The translations under genes were made by a program, and so were the position numbers. The notes under the pieces were generated by a model. It searched no databases, was not told the origin of the DNA, and was given only the letters and a program-made list of their open reading frames with translations. A DNA stretch of 8,457 nucleotides from Gammaproteobacteria bacterium UBA2955 (GTDB taxonomy: Bacteria; Pseudomonadota; Gammaproteobacteria; Pseudomonadales; Azotimanducaceae), in contig DEBN01000131.1 of the NCBI GenBank assembly GCA_002348825.1, positions 3,961-12,417 on the forward strand, read 5' to 3'. Positions 1 through 7,217 of the stretch are shown here, piece after piece; positions within the stretch are counted from its first letter, which is position 1; every line of letters begins with the position of its first letter.

Positions 1-578
1 TGGCTGGCTCCGTCCAGTTCTGCCGCCTGATAGTAGGCCGCTGGCACAGACGTGAGGCCGGCATAAGCAAGCAATGCCACCAACGAAGTCCAATGCCACA
101 CATCCATCGCCAATAAGGTCACCCAGGCATGCAGCGGGTCTGCGGTGTAGTTAAAACTCACCCCCAGCGCGTTCAGCCCAACCCCCAACAAACCTATATC
201 TGAGCGCGCATATAATTGCCAAATCGTGCCTACGACGTTCCACGGAATCAGCAACGGTATCGCCAGTAATACCAGCAACAAAGACGCACTAAGACCCTGT
301 CGCGGCATACCGCGAGCCAGGATCAAACCCAGAGGGATCTCAATAAGAAGCACACTGGCGCTGAAACCGAGCTGCCGTAGAAACGCTTCGATAAACCGCG
401 AGTCTTGGAGGGTTTCGCTGTACCACTGAAAGCCAACGAAAAATCTCGAATTAAAATCCAAGATATCCTGCACAGAGTAATTGACCACGGTCATCAGCGG
501 TACCACACCATTAAAGGCGACTATCAACAGCACCGGCAGAACCCCCAGCCAGGCCTTGTTGTCGTATGGCTTATTCAT
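1..578 (-). CDS. glpP: ABC importer permease, GlpP-like (partial, C-terminus off the left edge)
   Basis: Inner-membrane permease subunit of a binding-protein-dependent ABC importer of the MalF/UgpA type. The first 192 codons are present, starting at ATG 578 (MNKPYDNKAWLGVLP), and the frame stays open to the window edge. Hydrophobic segments lie at about residues 10-30, 70-88, 96-116 and 150-172. The stretch IPWNVVGTIWQLYARSDIGL (112-130 region), the later MDVWHWTSLVALLAYAGL and the cytoplasmic coupling loop (QAAELDGA, residues 184-191, the EAA motif that docks on the ATPase) match what I remember of GlpP of the Rhizobium glycerol importer. Its start overlaps the upstream ATPase stop by 8 bases (ATGAATAA), and no strong Shine-Dalgarno is seen, so translation is probably coupled. 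The family is secure; glycerol as substrate is inferred from similarity only. A second permease and a binding protein should follow outside the window. Confidence 0.9.
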   Translation of the reverse strand, partial: MNKPYDNKAWLGVLPVLLIVAFNGVVPLMTVVNYSVQDILDFNSRFFVGFQWYSETLQDSRFIEAFLRQLGFSASVLLIEIPLGLILARGMPRQGLSASLLLVLLAIPLLIPWNVVGTIWQLYARSDIGLLGVGLNALGVSFNYTADPLHAWVTLLAMDVWHWTSLVALLAYAGLTSVPAAYYQAAELDGAS

Positions 579-1617
579 GGGATGGCGCCAGCAATCGGCC
601 TCGTTCCGAGTAACACAAGTAGTGTTTCAACAGCACGCCGACACTCTGCCCAACATTCACGTTTAAGGGGCCGCGTACTGCGATCTCACCAGCGGCAATG
701 CCTATACGAATTACCCCCATAGCAGCCCCATGCTCTGTGCCAGTAAGTTGCAACGACCTAACAACACCGCGCAACTGCCCGTCTTGGTGGGCACAGAGCA
801 TCGCCCACTCTGGTCTGAAGCCCACGCGACGAGTCTCGGCCAAAAATTCCCGTGGTTGGGTCAATTGCTCAACCTCGACAAAGTTCATACCCGGACTACC
901 GATAAAGTAGCCGACGAATTCGTGCGACGGCGTTTTATAAATCTGATCCGGCGTCCCAATCTGCAGCAGCCCACCATCTGCCATCACCGCAACTTGGTCC
1001 GCGAAGGTCAAAGCTTCGGTTTGATCATGAGTGACATATACCATCGTTACACCAAGCTCTTCCTGAATCCGGCGCAGGGTCTGACGCAACTGCCACTTCA
1101 TCCGCGGCTCCACGGCGGTAAGTGGCTCGTCTAACAACACAACCGCCACATCCGGACGCACCAGCGCTCGACCAATGGCAACTAACTGCTTTTGAAATAA
1201 CGACAACTGAGCTGCTCGCAGTGGCAGCTGTTGAGTAATCTCTAAGTCCGCAGCGATACGCTCAACACGCCGCTGAATAACAACCGATTCGAACTTGCGT
1301 GCACGGAGAGGAAAGGCCAGATTTTCCGCCACAGACATAGATTCATAAAGCACCGGAAACTGAAACACTTGAGCCACGTTACGCTGACGCCCTGCCAACG
1401 CCGACACATCCTGAGCGTCGAAAAAAATACGTCCTGAAGTTGGCGCAAGCAGACCGGACAGAAGGTTCAATAACGTCGTTTTACCAGCGCCCGACGCGCC
1501 CAACAGGGCAAATGCCGCACCGTCATCGATACTCATAGACAGAGGCGCAAGCGTATCTTCGGCCACTCCGGGGTAACGAAAGCTTAAGCCATCCAGTTGA
1601 ATCGAAGCCATTCTCAC
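571..1617 (-). CDS. glpT: ABC importer ATPase, GlpT-like, with degenerate signature motif
   Basis: Cytoplasmic ATP-binding subunit (348 residues) of the same importer. The nucleotide-binding domain shows Walker A GASGAGKTT (40-48), Q-loop Q86, Walker B VVLLDEP (159-165) and switch histidine H197 (YVTHDQTEA). The signature that should read LSGGQ is LSLFQ (138-142), and the D-loop reads AVEP rather than ALD (168-171). A MalK-like TOBE domain follows, including GFRPEW near 266-271. The stretches QVFQFPVLYE and SHEFVGYFIGSPGMN are typical of GlpT of the Rhizobium glycerol ABC importer; this is not the E. coli glycerol-3-phosphate antiporter that shares the symbol. The start is GTG 1617, overlapping the upstream stop as GTGA, or ATG 1611 two codons later; the sequence does not decide. 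It needs its partner ATPase to complete a normal ATP site (see findings). Confidence 0.92.
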   Translation of the reverse strand: MRMASIQLDGLSFRYPGVAEDTLAPLSMSIDDGAAFALLGASGAGKTTLLNLLSGLLAPTSGRIFFDAQDVSALAGRQRNVAQVFQFPVLYESMSVAENLAFPLRARKFESVVIQRRVERIAADLEITQQLPLRAAQLSLFQKQLVAIGRALVRPDVAVVLLDEPLTAVEPRMKWQLRQTLRRIQEELGVTMVYVTHDQTEALTFADQVAVMADGGLLQIGTPDQIYKTPSHEFVGYFIGSPGMNFVEVEQLTQPREFLAETRRVGFRPEWAMLCAHQDGQLRGVVRSLQLTGTEHGAAMGVIRIGIAAGEIAVRGPLNVNVGQSVGVLLKHYLCYSERGRLLAPSHE

Positions 1618-2594
1618 GCAACCCCAAAGCGCATGATGTCGCCCTTCCGAACGACCACTGGCAGGCGCTGCCCAACCGACACATTGACTATTCCGGGGCG
1701 CCGGATAACCCAGCTGTTGCCGTCTACCGACCCATGAATGAACGTCTCATCACCACTGGTTTCGAGCCCCTGCACATCCATCGCAAACTCGATTACATCA
1801 GCGCAAGGTGCCGAGTCCGCCAAGTAAACGTGTTCGGGGCGAACGGCTGCTCTGCGCGCTGCGGCAACCAGGGTCGCGGGCGTGGTAAAAGCGTTAACAC
1901 CCGGATCACTCATAAGGTTTGCCGCCGCAAAATTTTGCGGATACTGATAAACCTCAAGCGGTCTACCCGCCTGCAATTTCGCGTGACCGTCAAGCAGCAC
2001 CAACTCATCACCGAGAGCAAAGGCGTCTTTTGGATCCGTAGACGTGTAGATCACCGCAGTCCCTGCTTGCTGCAATACCCCCCGCAATTCCAACACCAGA
2101 GATTCGCGCAACTTATAGTCGAGGTTTACCAACGGCTCATCTAAGACCAATATCTGCGCTTGCTTCGCCATGGCGCGAGCTATGGCTAAGCGCTGCTGCT
2201 GACCACCCGACAATTCATGAGGTAAACGCTGTAAAAACTGCTCCAGCCCGAGCACTTCGGCCAGCTGTTTGGCTCGCGCTTCGCGGTCGCGCCACGCCAC
2301 GCCGCGAGCACGCATGGGCGAGGCAATATTTTCCGCAACTGTCCAGTTCGGATAATTAACGAAAGCCTGAAAAACCACCGCGACGGAGCGAGACTGGGGA
2401 CTCAGCTGAGTTATACGCTGGCCGTCTAGTGTCACTTCACCCTTCGCCGAACACGTCAAGCCCGCAACGAGTCGGCATAGATTTGTCTTACCTGAGCGAT
2501 TCCGGCCCAACACCACGGTTAGCGCTCCGGCGGCAAACGTATGATCAAAAGCTGCCGCGCCGGGCGCGAGCTGGATCTGAGAGAGCTGCAACAT
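1614..2594 (-). CDS. glpS: ABC importer ATPase, GlpS-like, lacking the switch histidine
   Basis: First of two tandem ATP-binding subunits (326 residues) of a glycerol-type ABC importer. Walker A is GRNRSGKT (30-37), Q-loop Q76, the signature LSGGQ is intact (128-132), Walker B is ILVLDEP (148-154) and the D-loop is VNLD (156-159). The switch histidine is missing: the usual THD is STD, putting Thr at position 186. A TOBE-type C-terminal domain follows (AVRPEHVYLAD, about 250-260). The motif FVNYPNWTVAENIASPMRAR is characteristic of GlpS in the Rhizobium importer. The ATG at 2594 has only a weak ribosome site, and an 86-base gap with repeats precedes it, so it may have its own promoter or be read through from the aldehyde dehydrogenase gene. 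It overlaps the next ATPase by 4 bases. The homology call is firm; the transported substrate is inferred. Confidence 0.92.
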   Translation of the reverse strand: MLQLSQIQLAPGAAAFDHTFAAGALTVVLGRNRSGKTNLCRLVAGLTCSAKGEVTLDGQRITQLSPQSRSVAVVFQAFVNYPNWTVAENIASPMRARGVAWRDREARAKQLAEVLGLEQFLQRLPHELSGGQQQRLAIARAMAKQAQILVLDEPLVNLDYKLRESLVLELRGVLQQAGTAVIYTSTDPKDAFALGDELVLLDGHAKLQAGRPLEVYQYPQNFAAANLMSDPGVNAFTTPATLVAAARRAAVRPEHVYLADSAPCADVIEFAMDVQGLETSGDETFIHGSVDGNSWVIRRPGIVNVSVGQRLPVVVRKGDIMRFGVA

Positions 2595-2598
2595 TACG

Positions 2599-2644
2599 GT
2601 GATATAACACGCATCACAAAACCCGCGATGCTACAGCAAAACCC
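2599..2644. promoter_or_regulatory. Repeats and stem-loop in the leader of the transporter genes
   Basis: The 86-base gap between the aldehyde dehydrogenase stop and the GlpS-like start contains three small elements. A 7-bp hairpin (one G-U pair) has arms at 2611-2617 and 2625-2631 and a 7-base loop. An inverted repeat GTGAT/ATCAC has arms at 2599-2603 and 2613-2617. The octamer CAAAACCC occurs twice, at 2617-2624 and 2637-2644, exactly 20 bases apart. There is no T-run after the hairpin, so it does not look like an intrinsic terminator. I found no convincing -35/-10 pair. An operator or an mRNA-processing element is possible, but chance is not excluded. Confidence 0.25.
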
Positions 2645-2680
2645 CCGTCAGCAACGCCTGATCCCGTGGTCGTTTGGCGG

Positions 2681-4135
2681 CTACTTTAATTGCGAGCGCG
2701 CAAACTTGACGAGCTTATCGCCATATGGAGGTCGCATGCCCATCATCTCTGCGAGATTGAGTTTTGTCTGTTTAAATACCGCTTTGGCATGGCTGAAACG
2801 CTTAAAACCGTCCGCGCCGTGATACGAACCCATACCCGACGGCCCGACCCCGCCAAAAGGCAACTCTTCTTGCGAAATATGCATGATGACGTCGTTAAGG
2901 GTGACGCCACCTGAGGTCGTATGGTTAACCACGTGGCTGGCCTCAACCTGATCCGAACCAAAGTAATACAAGCCCAGGGGTCGGTCATGCGCATTGACAT
3001 AATCAACGGTGTCCTGAACGTTGGCATAGGACTTAACCGGCAACACCGGACCAAAGATTTCTTCCTGCATAACCGCCAAATCGTCGCTGGGATTAAGCAC
3101 CAGTGTCGGCGCTATTTTGTGCGCCGGCTGTTGCCGAAAATCTTCCTGTGCTGGATTAATCTCCACCACCTCCGCGCCTGCACTTTTGGCTTGTTCAACA
3201 TAACCGTTCAACCGCTCGAAGTGGCGTTCATTAATTACCGAGGTGTAGTCGGGATTATCAACCAGCGTTGGGAACATTTTTTTGACGGAAGCCTTGGTCG
3301 ATTCTACAAACTCGTCCATGCGCTCTTCGGGCACAAAAACGTAATCGGGCGACAGGCAGATCTGACCGGCGTTGAGCATCTTGCCCGCCATCAACGAATC
3401 CGTGGTCGGCGCCATCTCGGCACTGCGGCCAATCACCACCGGGGACTTGCCGCCTAACTCCAAAGTCACTGGTACGAGGTTTTCAGCCGCGGCACGCATC
3501 ACGTGCTTGGCTACCGAGGTCGCGCCGGTAAACAACAGATGATCGAATGCCAACCCGGAAAAACCTGCCCCGGTTGCCGGACCGCCAACAACGATCGCGA
3601 TCTCGTCCGAGTTGAACTCTTCAGCAATTGCCTCGGCTATGGCGGCCGAGGTCGCTGGCGTGTACTCGCTGGGTTTAATCATGCAACGATTACCCGCGGA
3701 CAAAATGCCGGACAATGGGGCAAACGTCAGGTTGACAGGAAAATTCCAAGGGCTTATCACACCCACCACCCCTAGCGGCTGATAATCGACCCAAGCTTTG
3801 GCTCCAAATAAACCTAAAAGCGCCGGCGTTACCTTACGTTTTTCGCGCTTCATCCACTGCTTCATATGCTTTTGCGCGTGCCGTAAAGGCGTCACTGATG
3901 ACGCAATATCGGTGAACAGCGACTGGTGTTCACTGCGGTGACCGAAATCCGCCGTCATCGCTTCTACGAAGCGTTTCTCGTTCTTGCGGACGACATTGAT
4001 CGCGCGCTCAAGCCGATCAAACCGAGTCGCGTAAGACACTTCTCCCTCAGCGAGATAGGCGCGCTTTTGCGCCTCCAGAATTACCTGCATCGTCTCCAAC
4101 GACGTGTCGTGCTGTTCTAGGCTCATATCGCTCAT
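2681..4135 (-). CDS. NAD(P)-dependent aldehyde dehydrogenase, coniferyl-aldehyde dehydrogenase-like
   Basis: Soluble aldehyde dehydrogenase of 484 residues, oxidising an aldehyde to its carboxylic acid with NAD(P)+. Visible landmarks are PWNFP with N131 (oxyanion), KPSE 154-157 (cofactor ribose binding), FTGATS 202-207 (end of the cofactor fold), general base E226 in LELGGK, nucleophile C260 in GQICLSPDY, and E359 in EEIFGP. All are intact, so it should be active. The short N-terminus and the segments NLTFAPLSGILSAGNRC and SQEELPFGGVGPSGMGSYHG resemble the coniferyl aldehyde dehydrogenase (CalB)/class 3 branch, which accepts aromatic and medium- or long-chain aldehydes; the true substrate cannot be read from sequence. 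The ATG at 4135 is chosen because GGAGA lies 6 bases upstream. It follows the acyl-CoA synthetase gene by 34 bases, which suggests co-transcription and an aldehyde-to-acid-to-acyl-CoA route. Confidence 0.93.
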   Translation of the reverse strand: MSDMSLEQHDTSLETMQVILEAQKRAYLAEGEVSYATRFDRLERAINVVRKNEKRFVEAMTADFGHRSEHQSLFTDIASSVTPLRHAQKHMKQWMKREKRKVTPALLGLFGAKAWVDYQPLGVVGVISPWNFPVNLTFAPLSGILSAGNRCMIKPSEYTPATSAAIAEAIAEEFNSDEIAIVVGGPATGAGFSGLAFDHLLFTGATSVAKHVMRAAAENLVPVTLELGGKSPVVIGRSAEMAPTTDSLMAGKMLNAGQICLSPDYVFVPEERMDEFVESTKASVKKMFPTLVDNPDYTSVINERHFERLNGYVEQAKSAGAEVVEINPAQEDFRQQPAHKIAPTLVLNPSDDLAVMQEEIFGPVLPVKSYANVQDTVDYVNAHDRPLGLYYFGSDQVEASHVVNHTTSGGVTLNDVIMHISQEELPFGGVGPSGMGSYHGADGFKRFSHAKAVFKQTKLNLAEMMGMRPPYGDKLVKFARSQLK

Positions 4136-4141
4136 GAAAGA

Positions 4142-4146
4142 TCTCC
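4142..4146 (-). promoter_or_regulatory. Ribosome binding site of the aldehyde dehydrogenase
   Basis: On the minus strand this reads GGAGA, 6 bases before ATG 4135. It supports that start over the in-frame ATG at 4126 (fourth codon). Confidence 0.75.
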
Positions 4147-4169
4147 AAACTAGCTGAAATATAACGTTA

Positions 4170-5714
4170 TTAAGTTATCGCTGGCTGCGACGCATCCACG
4201 TATTGATCGCGCAGCGTACGCTTAAGCACCTTACCAGTGGCGTTACGCGGAAGCGCGTCTATGAACTCGACGCTTGCGGGCACCTTAAACTTCGCAAGAT
4301 TTTTCAAGCAGTGGCCGACCACATCATCCGCGGACAAATGTTGATCGGGCTTCAACACCACTACGGCTTTGCCAGTTTCGCCCCAGCGCTCGTCGGGCAC
4401 ACCAATGATCGCAGCCTCAGCAACTTGCGGCAGCTGATACAAAACGTTTTCCACTTCTGCAGGGTAAACGTTCTCGCCACCGGATATGTACATATCCTTC
4501 CAGCGATCGACGATATAAATGAACCCTTCGTCATCAAACCTTGCCGCATCACCAGTTTTTAGCCAACCGTCAACAAAAGATTTAGCCGTGGCTTCTGCAT
4601 TGTTCCAATAACCTGGGGTTATATTTGGCCCGCGAATCAACAACTCGCCAACCTCGCCCCACGGCAGCTCAGCACCCTCGTCGTCGACCACCTTAACCTC
4701 AGTGTGTAAAAGACATTTGCCCGCGGACCCCAGCTTACGCAGTGCATCGGTCGCCTCCAGCATGGTACCGCCAGGACTGGTCTCGGTCATACCCCAGCCC
4801 TGCACCAGAGGCACGCCGCGGTCAAGCCAACCCGTTAGAATTGCCTCGGCGCACGGCGCACCGCCAACGCCTGCCGTCTGCAGACGCGACAAATCTGTGG
4901 CGGCAAAATCAGGATGCTGCATCATAAATTGGTAAGGCGCCGGCACCCCAAAAAAATGCGTCACCCCCAGAGCCGGATCGCCGATCACCGACAAAGCTCG
5001 ACCGGGCTCGAAATCTCGCATCAGGAGAATACGGCCTCCCGCATGCAAAATTGGGTTGGCGTAGCAATTCATACCGCCGGTATGAAACAACGGCAGCACA
5101 ACGAGCTGCACGGTGTCACTGTTTACGCCGGCGGGAAGGCCTAAGTTCACCGCATTATAAAAGTTCATGCCAAAGGTGATCATCGCGCCCTTCGGATGAC
5201 CCGTGGTACCCGAGGTATACATAATCATCGCGACGTCGTCATGGGTGCATTCCACCGTCGTATATTCCGGAGCAGCAGCGGCCAGAGTGGCGGCATAGGT
5301 GCAGTTTGCATCGTCTACGTCGAGCTGCAACGCCAGCTCAATCGAGCAGATGGCGGCCAACTCAGTTGCCTCGCGGGCAAATTTAACGTCACTGATCAGC
5401 AACTTCGGCGCTGAGTCGTTCAGAATGTACTCGAGCTCCGGGACAGTTAAGCGCCAATTGAGCGGCAAACAGATTGCGCCGATCTTGGCGCAAGCAAACG
5501 CTGTTTCGAAAATTTCCGGGCAATTCGCCGCGAGCACAGCCACGCGGTCACCCTTTTCGAACCCCTGACTTTGCAGCCAACTGGCCAGTTTGCTGGCTCG
5601 CTCGTCCAGTTCTGCGTAAGACACTTCCTTGCCGGTATCGAGATCGACGATGGCTACTTTGTCGCCACGAACACCTGCATGGTGGGCAGTCCAGTCATAA
5701 TGCTTAACACTCAT
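4170..5714 (-). CDS. AMP-forming acyl-CoA synthetase (ANL superfamily, FadD/feruloyl-CoA synthetase-like)
   Basis: Cytoplasmic acid:CoA ligase of 514 residues that activates a carboxylic acid through an acyl-adenylate to an acyl-CoA. The ANL motifs are in order: P-loop YTSGTTGHPKG (166-176), GWGMTET (306-312), GWLKTGD (383-389) with the adenylate-ribose aspartate, the hinge near D403-R404, the A8 loop SGGENVYPAEVE (411-422), and the C-terminal catalytic lysine K495 in PRNATGKVLKR. Length and motifs are those of a complete enzyme. The substrate could be a fatty, cinnamic-type or other acid; the neighbouring coniferyl-like aldehyde dehydrogenase makes an aromatic or medium-chain acid attractive, but this is inference. 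The frame extends upstream to 5765, but ATG 5714 (MSVKHYDWTA) has a strong AGGGGA 4 bases before it and begins where family members begin. It leads the left minus-strand block and is divergent from the amidohydrolase gene. Confidence 0.93.
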   Translation of the reverse strand: MSVKHYDWTAHHAGVRGDKVAIVDLDTGKEVSYAELDERASKLASWLQSQGFEKGDRVAVLAANCPEIFETAFACAKIGAICLPLNWRLTVPELEYILNDSAPKLLISDVKFAREATELAAICSIELALQLDVDDANCTYAATLAAAAPEYTTVECTHDDVAMIMYTSGTTGHPKGAMITFGMNFYNAVNLGLPAGVNSDTVQLVVLPLFHTGGMNCYANPILHAGGRILLMRDFEPGRALSVIGDPALGVTHFFGVPAPYQFMMQHPDFAATDLSRLQTAGVGGAPCAEAILTGWLDRGVPLVQGWGMTETSPGGTMLEATDALRKLGSAGKCLLHTEVKVVDDEGAELPWGEVGELLIRGPNITPGYWNNAEATAKSFVDGWLKTGDAARFDDEGFIYIVDRWKDMYISGGENVYPAEVENVLYQLPQVAEAAIIGVPDERWGETGKAVVVLKPDQHLSADDVVGHCLKNLAKFKVPASVEFIDALPRNATGKVLKRTLRDQYVDASQPAIT

Positions 5715-5718
5715 TTTT

Positions 5719-5724
5719 TCCCCT
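5719..5724 (-). promoter_or_regulatory. Ribosome binding site fixing the acyl-CoA synthetase start
   Basis: The minus strand reads AGGGGA followed by four A residues and then ATG 5714. This decides against the longer frame beginning at 5765, whose extra 17 residues do not look like part of the family. Confidence 0.75.
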
Positions 5725-5805
5725 GATTCGGCTCGCTGATGCAATGCGCCGAAACTATACAACAAGCAAGGGTTAGTGCATTAATAACTCGAGGTCGCAA
5801 ATCCC

Positions 5806-5810
5806 GAGGG
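5806..5810 (+). promoter_or_regulatory. Ribosome binding site fixing the amidohydrolase start
   Basis: GAGGG lies 6 bases before ATG 5817. It supports a start there, which gives the protein a proper lipoprotein signal, rather than the upstream in-frame ATG at 5739. Confidence 0.7.
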
Positions 5811-5816
5811 CATATT

Positions 5817-7217
5817 ATGCAAATCAAATCGTTATTGGTCATTTTCTTCGCATCCGGCATGCTCAACGGATGCTCGGATAGGCCAGACCAGACAGACATT
5901 GTGATCAACAATGTCACAATTGTTGATGCAGTCTCGCCCATTCGAACAGCGCGCAGCGTGGTTGTTCGCGGCGACAAAATACTCGCTGTTAACCCAGCAC
6001 TAAGCGGCAACAGCGCCGCCGCGCCCCACGTCATCGACGGCAGCGGGCAGTACCTGATTCCAGGATTGTGGGATATGCACGTGCACTTCCTGTACGAGCC
6101 GCAGCTTACCGAACACATGGCGAACCTGTTTTTACACTACGGGGTTACCAGCGTGCGCGATACCGGTGGCAACCTTAGCGATTTGACAGCATTACGCAGA
6201 CGACTCAGCGAACGCTCGCAACCGTCCCCGCGAATTTATTTCTCCGGACCATTACTGGACGGTAAATTTGTCGTTTACGACGGCAGCGATCCCGCGCGCC
6301 CCGCGCTCGGCGTCGATGTCGCAGACACGAGCACGGCTGAAGCGCGGGTCAAGCAGCTTAAAGATGCCGGCGCTGACCTGATCAAGATTTACGAGTTGGT
6401 GCAGCCAGACGTTTATGCCGATCTCGTCGCAGCGGCGCGCCGTTACGATTTACCCATAGCCTCCCATGTACCGTTAATGCTGACGGCTGACACTGCTGGG
6501 CCACTGGCGGATTCAATGGAACATCTGCGCAACATCGAACTCGCATGCGCGAGCAACTGGCAAGATTTATTAGCGCAACGCCAAAAAGCGATCGGCGATT
6601 TTACCGAGGGCTTAGGGTATGAGTTGCGTCGAAGCCTCCATAGCGCTCAACGCTTACCGGCTATCGCGGCCTACGATGAACCCCGCTGTAACCAGGTACT
6701 CGACACCTTGCGCGGCACGACACAAGTGCCGACCCTGCGACTGAATACCGTTTTCCAGCAGCAACCGTGGACGCGCGAAGACTGGCCAGCGGCTCTATCG
6801 GAACTGCCCGACGACGTGTCCGAACAATGGCAGAGCCGGATCGATCTGCTTGCGCACAACAATCCGACAGCGGACCACCGCTTCGCCGAATGGAGTCTGT
6901 TTCTAATCTCACGATTACTCGAACGTGGAGTACCCATCGCCGCTGGCACCGATACGCCGATCGGCTTTGGCATTCCGGGCTATAGCTTACATACTGAGTT
7001 AGAACTGCTAGTAGCCGGCGGCATGTCGCCGCGACAGGCCCTATACGCGGCGACCATCGCACCCACCGATTTCTTTAACAATGCCGACCAAATGGGCCAA
7101 ATCCAAGCAGGCATGGTTGCAGACCTAGTGTTGTTGCGAGGAAACCCGTTAGAGAATATCAGCAACAGCCGCAATATTGCCGCCGTAATGTCCGGCGGCG
7201 TGTGGGCACGCCGCTAA
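5817..7217 (+). CDS. Metal-dependent amidohydrolase, predicted lipoprotein
   Basis: Member of the amidohydrolase superfamily (imidazolonepropionase/prolidase-like branch), 466 residues, expected to hydrolyse an amide, peptide or cyclic amide bond with a binuclear metal centre. The N-terminus is a lipoprotein signal: K4, a hydrophobic stretch, then lipobox LNGC with C19 as the lipidated residue and Ser at +2, pointing to the outer membrane. Metal ligands are all present: HxH at H88/H90 (GLWDMHVH), a lysine that may be carboxylated K190 (DLIKIYE), H217 (ASHVPL), H236 (MEHLRN) and D379 (AAGTDTPIGFG). The C-terminal VADLVLLRGNPLENI closes the small beta domain. About 140 residues separate H236 from D379, which seems long for the family. 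Starting at 5817 rather than 5739 is supported by GAGGG and the signal peptide. It is divergent from the acyl-CoA synthetase gene and its stop overlaps that of the dioxygenase gene. The substrate is unknown. Confidence 0.9.
   Translation: MQIKSLLVIFFASGMLNGCSDRPDQTDIVINNVTIVDAVSPIRTARSVVVRGDKILAVNPALSGNSAAAPHVIDGSGQYLIPGLWDMHVHFLYEPQLTEHMANLFLHYGVTSVRDTGGNLSDLTALRRRLSERSQPSPRIYFSGPLLDGKFVVYDGSDPARPALGVDVADTSTAEARVKQLKDAGADLIKIYELVQPDVYADLVAAARRYDLPIASHVPLMLTADTAGPLADSMEHLRNIELACASNWQDLLAQRQKAIGDFTEGLGYELRRSLHSAQRLPAIAAYDEPRCNQVLDTLRGTTQVPTLRLNTVFQQQPWTREDWPAALSELPDDVSEQWQSRIDLLAHNNPTADHRFAEWSLFLISRLLERGVPIAAGTDTPIGFGIPGYSLHTELELLVAGGMSPRQALYAATIAPTDFFNNADQMGQIQAGMVADLVLLRGNPLENISNSRNIAAVMSGGVWARR

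Larger units (their letters stand above)
5715..5816. promoter_or_regulatory. Divergent intergenic region between acyl-CoA synthetase and amidohydrolase genes
   Basis: These 102 bases must hold the promoters of both divergent genes. For the leftward gene a possible -10 (TATAGT on the minus strand, 5754-5759) would give a leader of about 30 bases, but no good -35 lies at the right spacing. For the rightward gene only a weak TTAATA-like -10 at 5781-5786 is visible. The heptamer GCAAATC occurs at 5797-5803 and 5819-5825 (22 bases apart), with the palindrome GCATATTATGC (5810-5820) between and overlapping the rightward start codon. These could be operator elements; that is a guess from pattern alone. 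Confidence 0.4.

Noticed and set aside
853..873. Imperfect palindrome GGTTGGGTCAATTGCTCAACC
   Set aside because: It sits inside the GlpT-like coding sequence, is imperfect and has no relation to a gene start.
730..1134. 134-codon open frame on the plus strand
   Set aside because: Antisense shadow of the GlpT-like ATPase, which is complete and well matched.
2541..2822. 93-codon open frame on the plus strand across the ALDH/GlpS gap
   Set aside because: It covers the ends of two well-supported minus-strand genes, has no ribosome site and no recognisable sequence character.
2921..3457. 178-codon open frame on the plus strand
   Set aside because: It lies wholly antisense to the aldehyde dehydrogenase, whose catalytic motifs are intact; the translation shows no domain or plausible start signal.
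4161..4170. Perfect 10-base palindrome ATAACGTTAT between acyl-CoA synthetase and aldehyde dehydrogenase genes
   Set aside because: It is too short and A+T-rich for a terminator and overlaps the stop codon; chance is a sufficient explanation.
5739..5816. Longer N-terminus for the amidohydrolase from ATG 5739
   Set aside because: The extra 26 residues would bury the lipoprotein signal, while ATG 5817 has a good ribosome site and places the lipobox correctly.
5711..6118. 135-codon open frame on the minus strand
   Set aside because: It is antisense to the lipoprotein signal and metal-binding region of the amidohydrolase and overlaps the divergent regulatory gap; no supporting motif.
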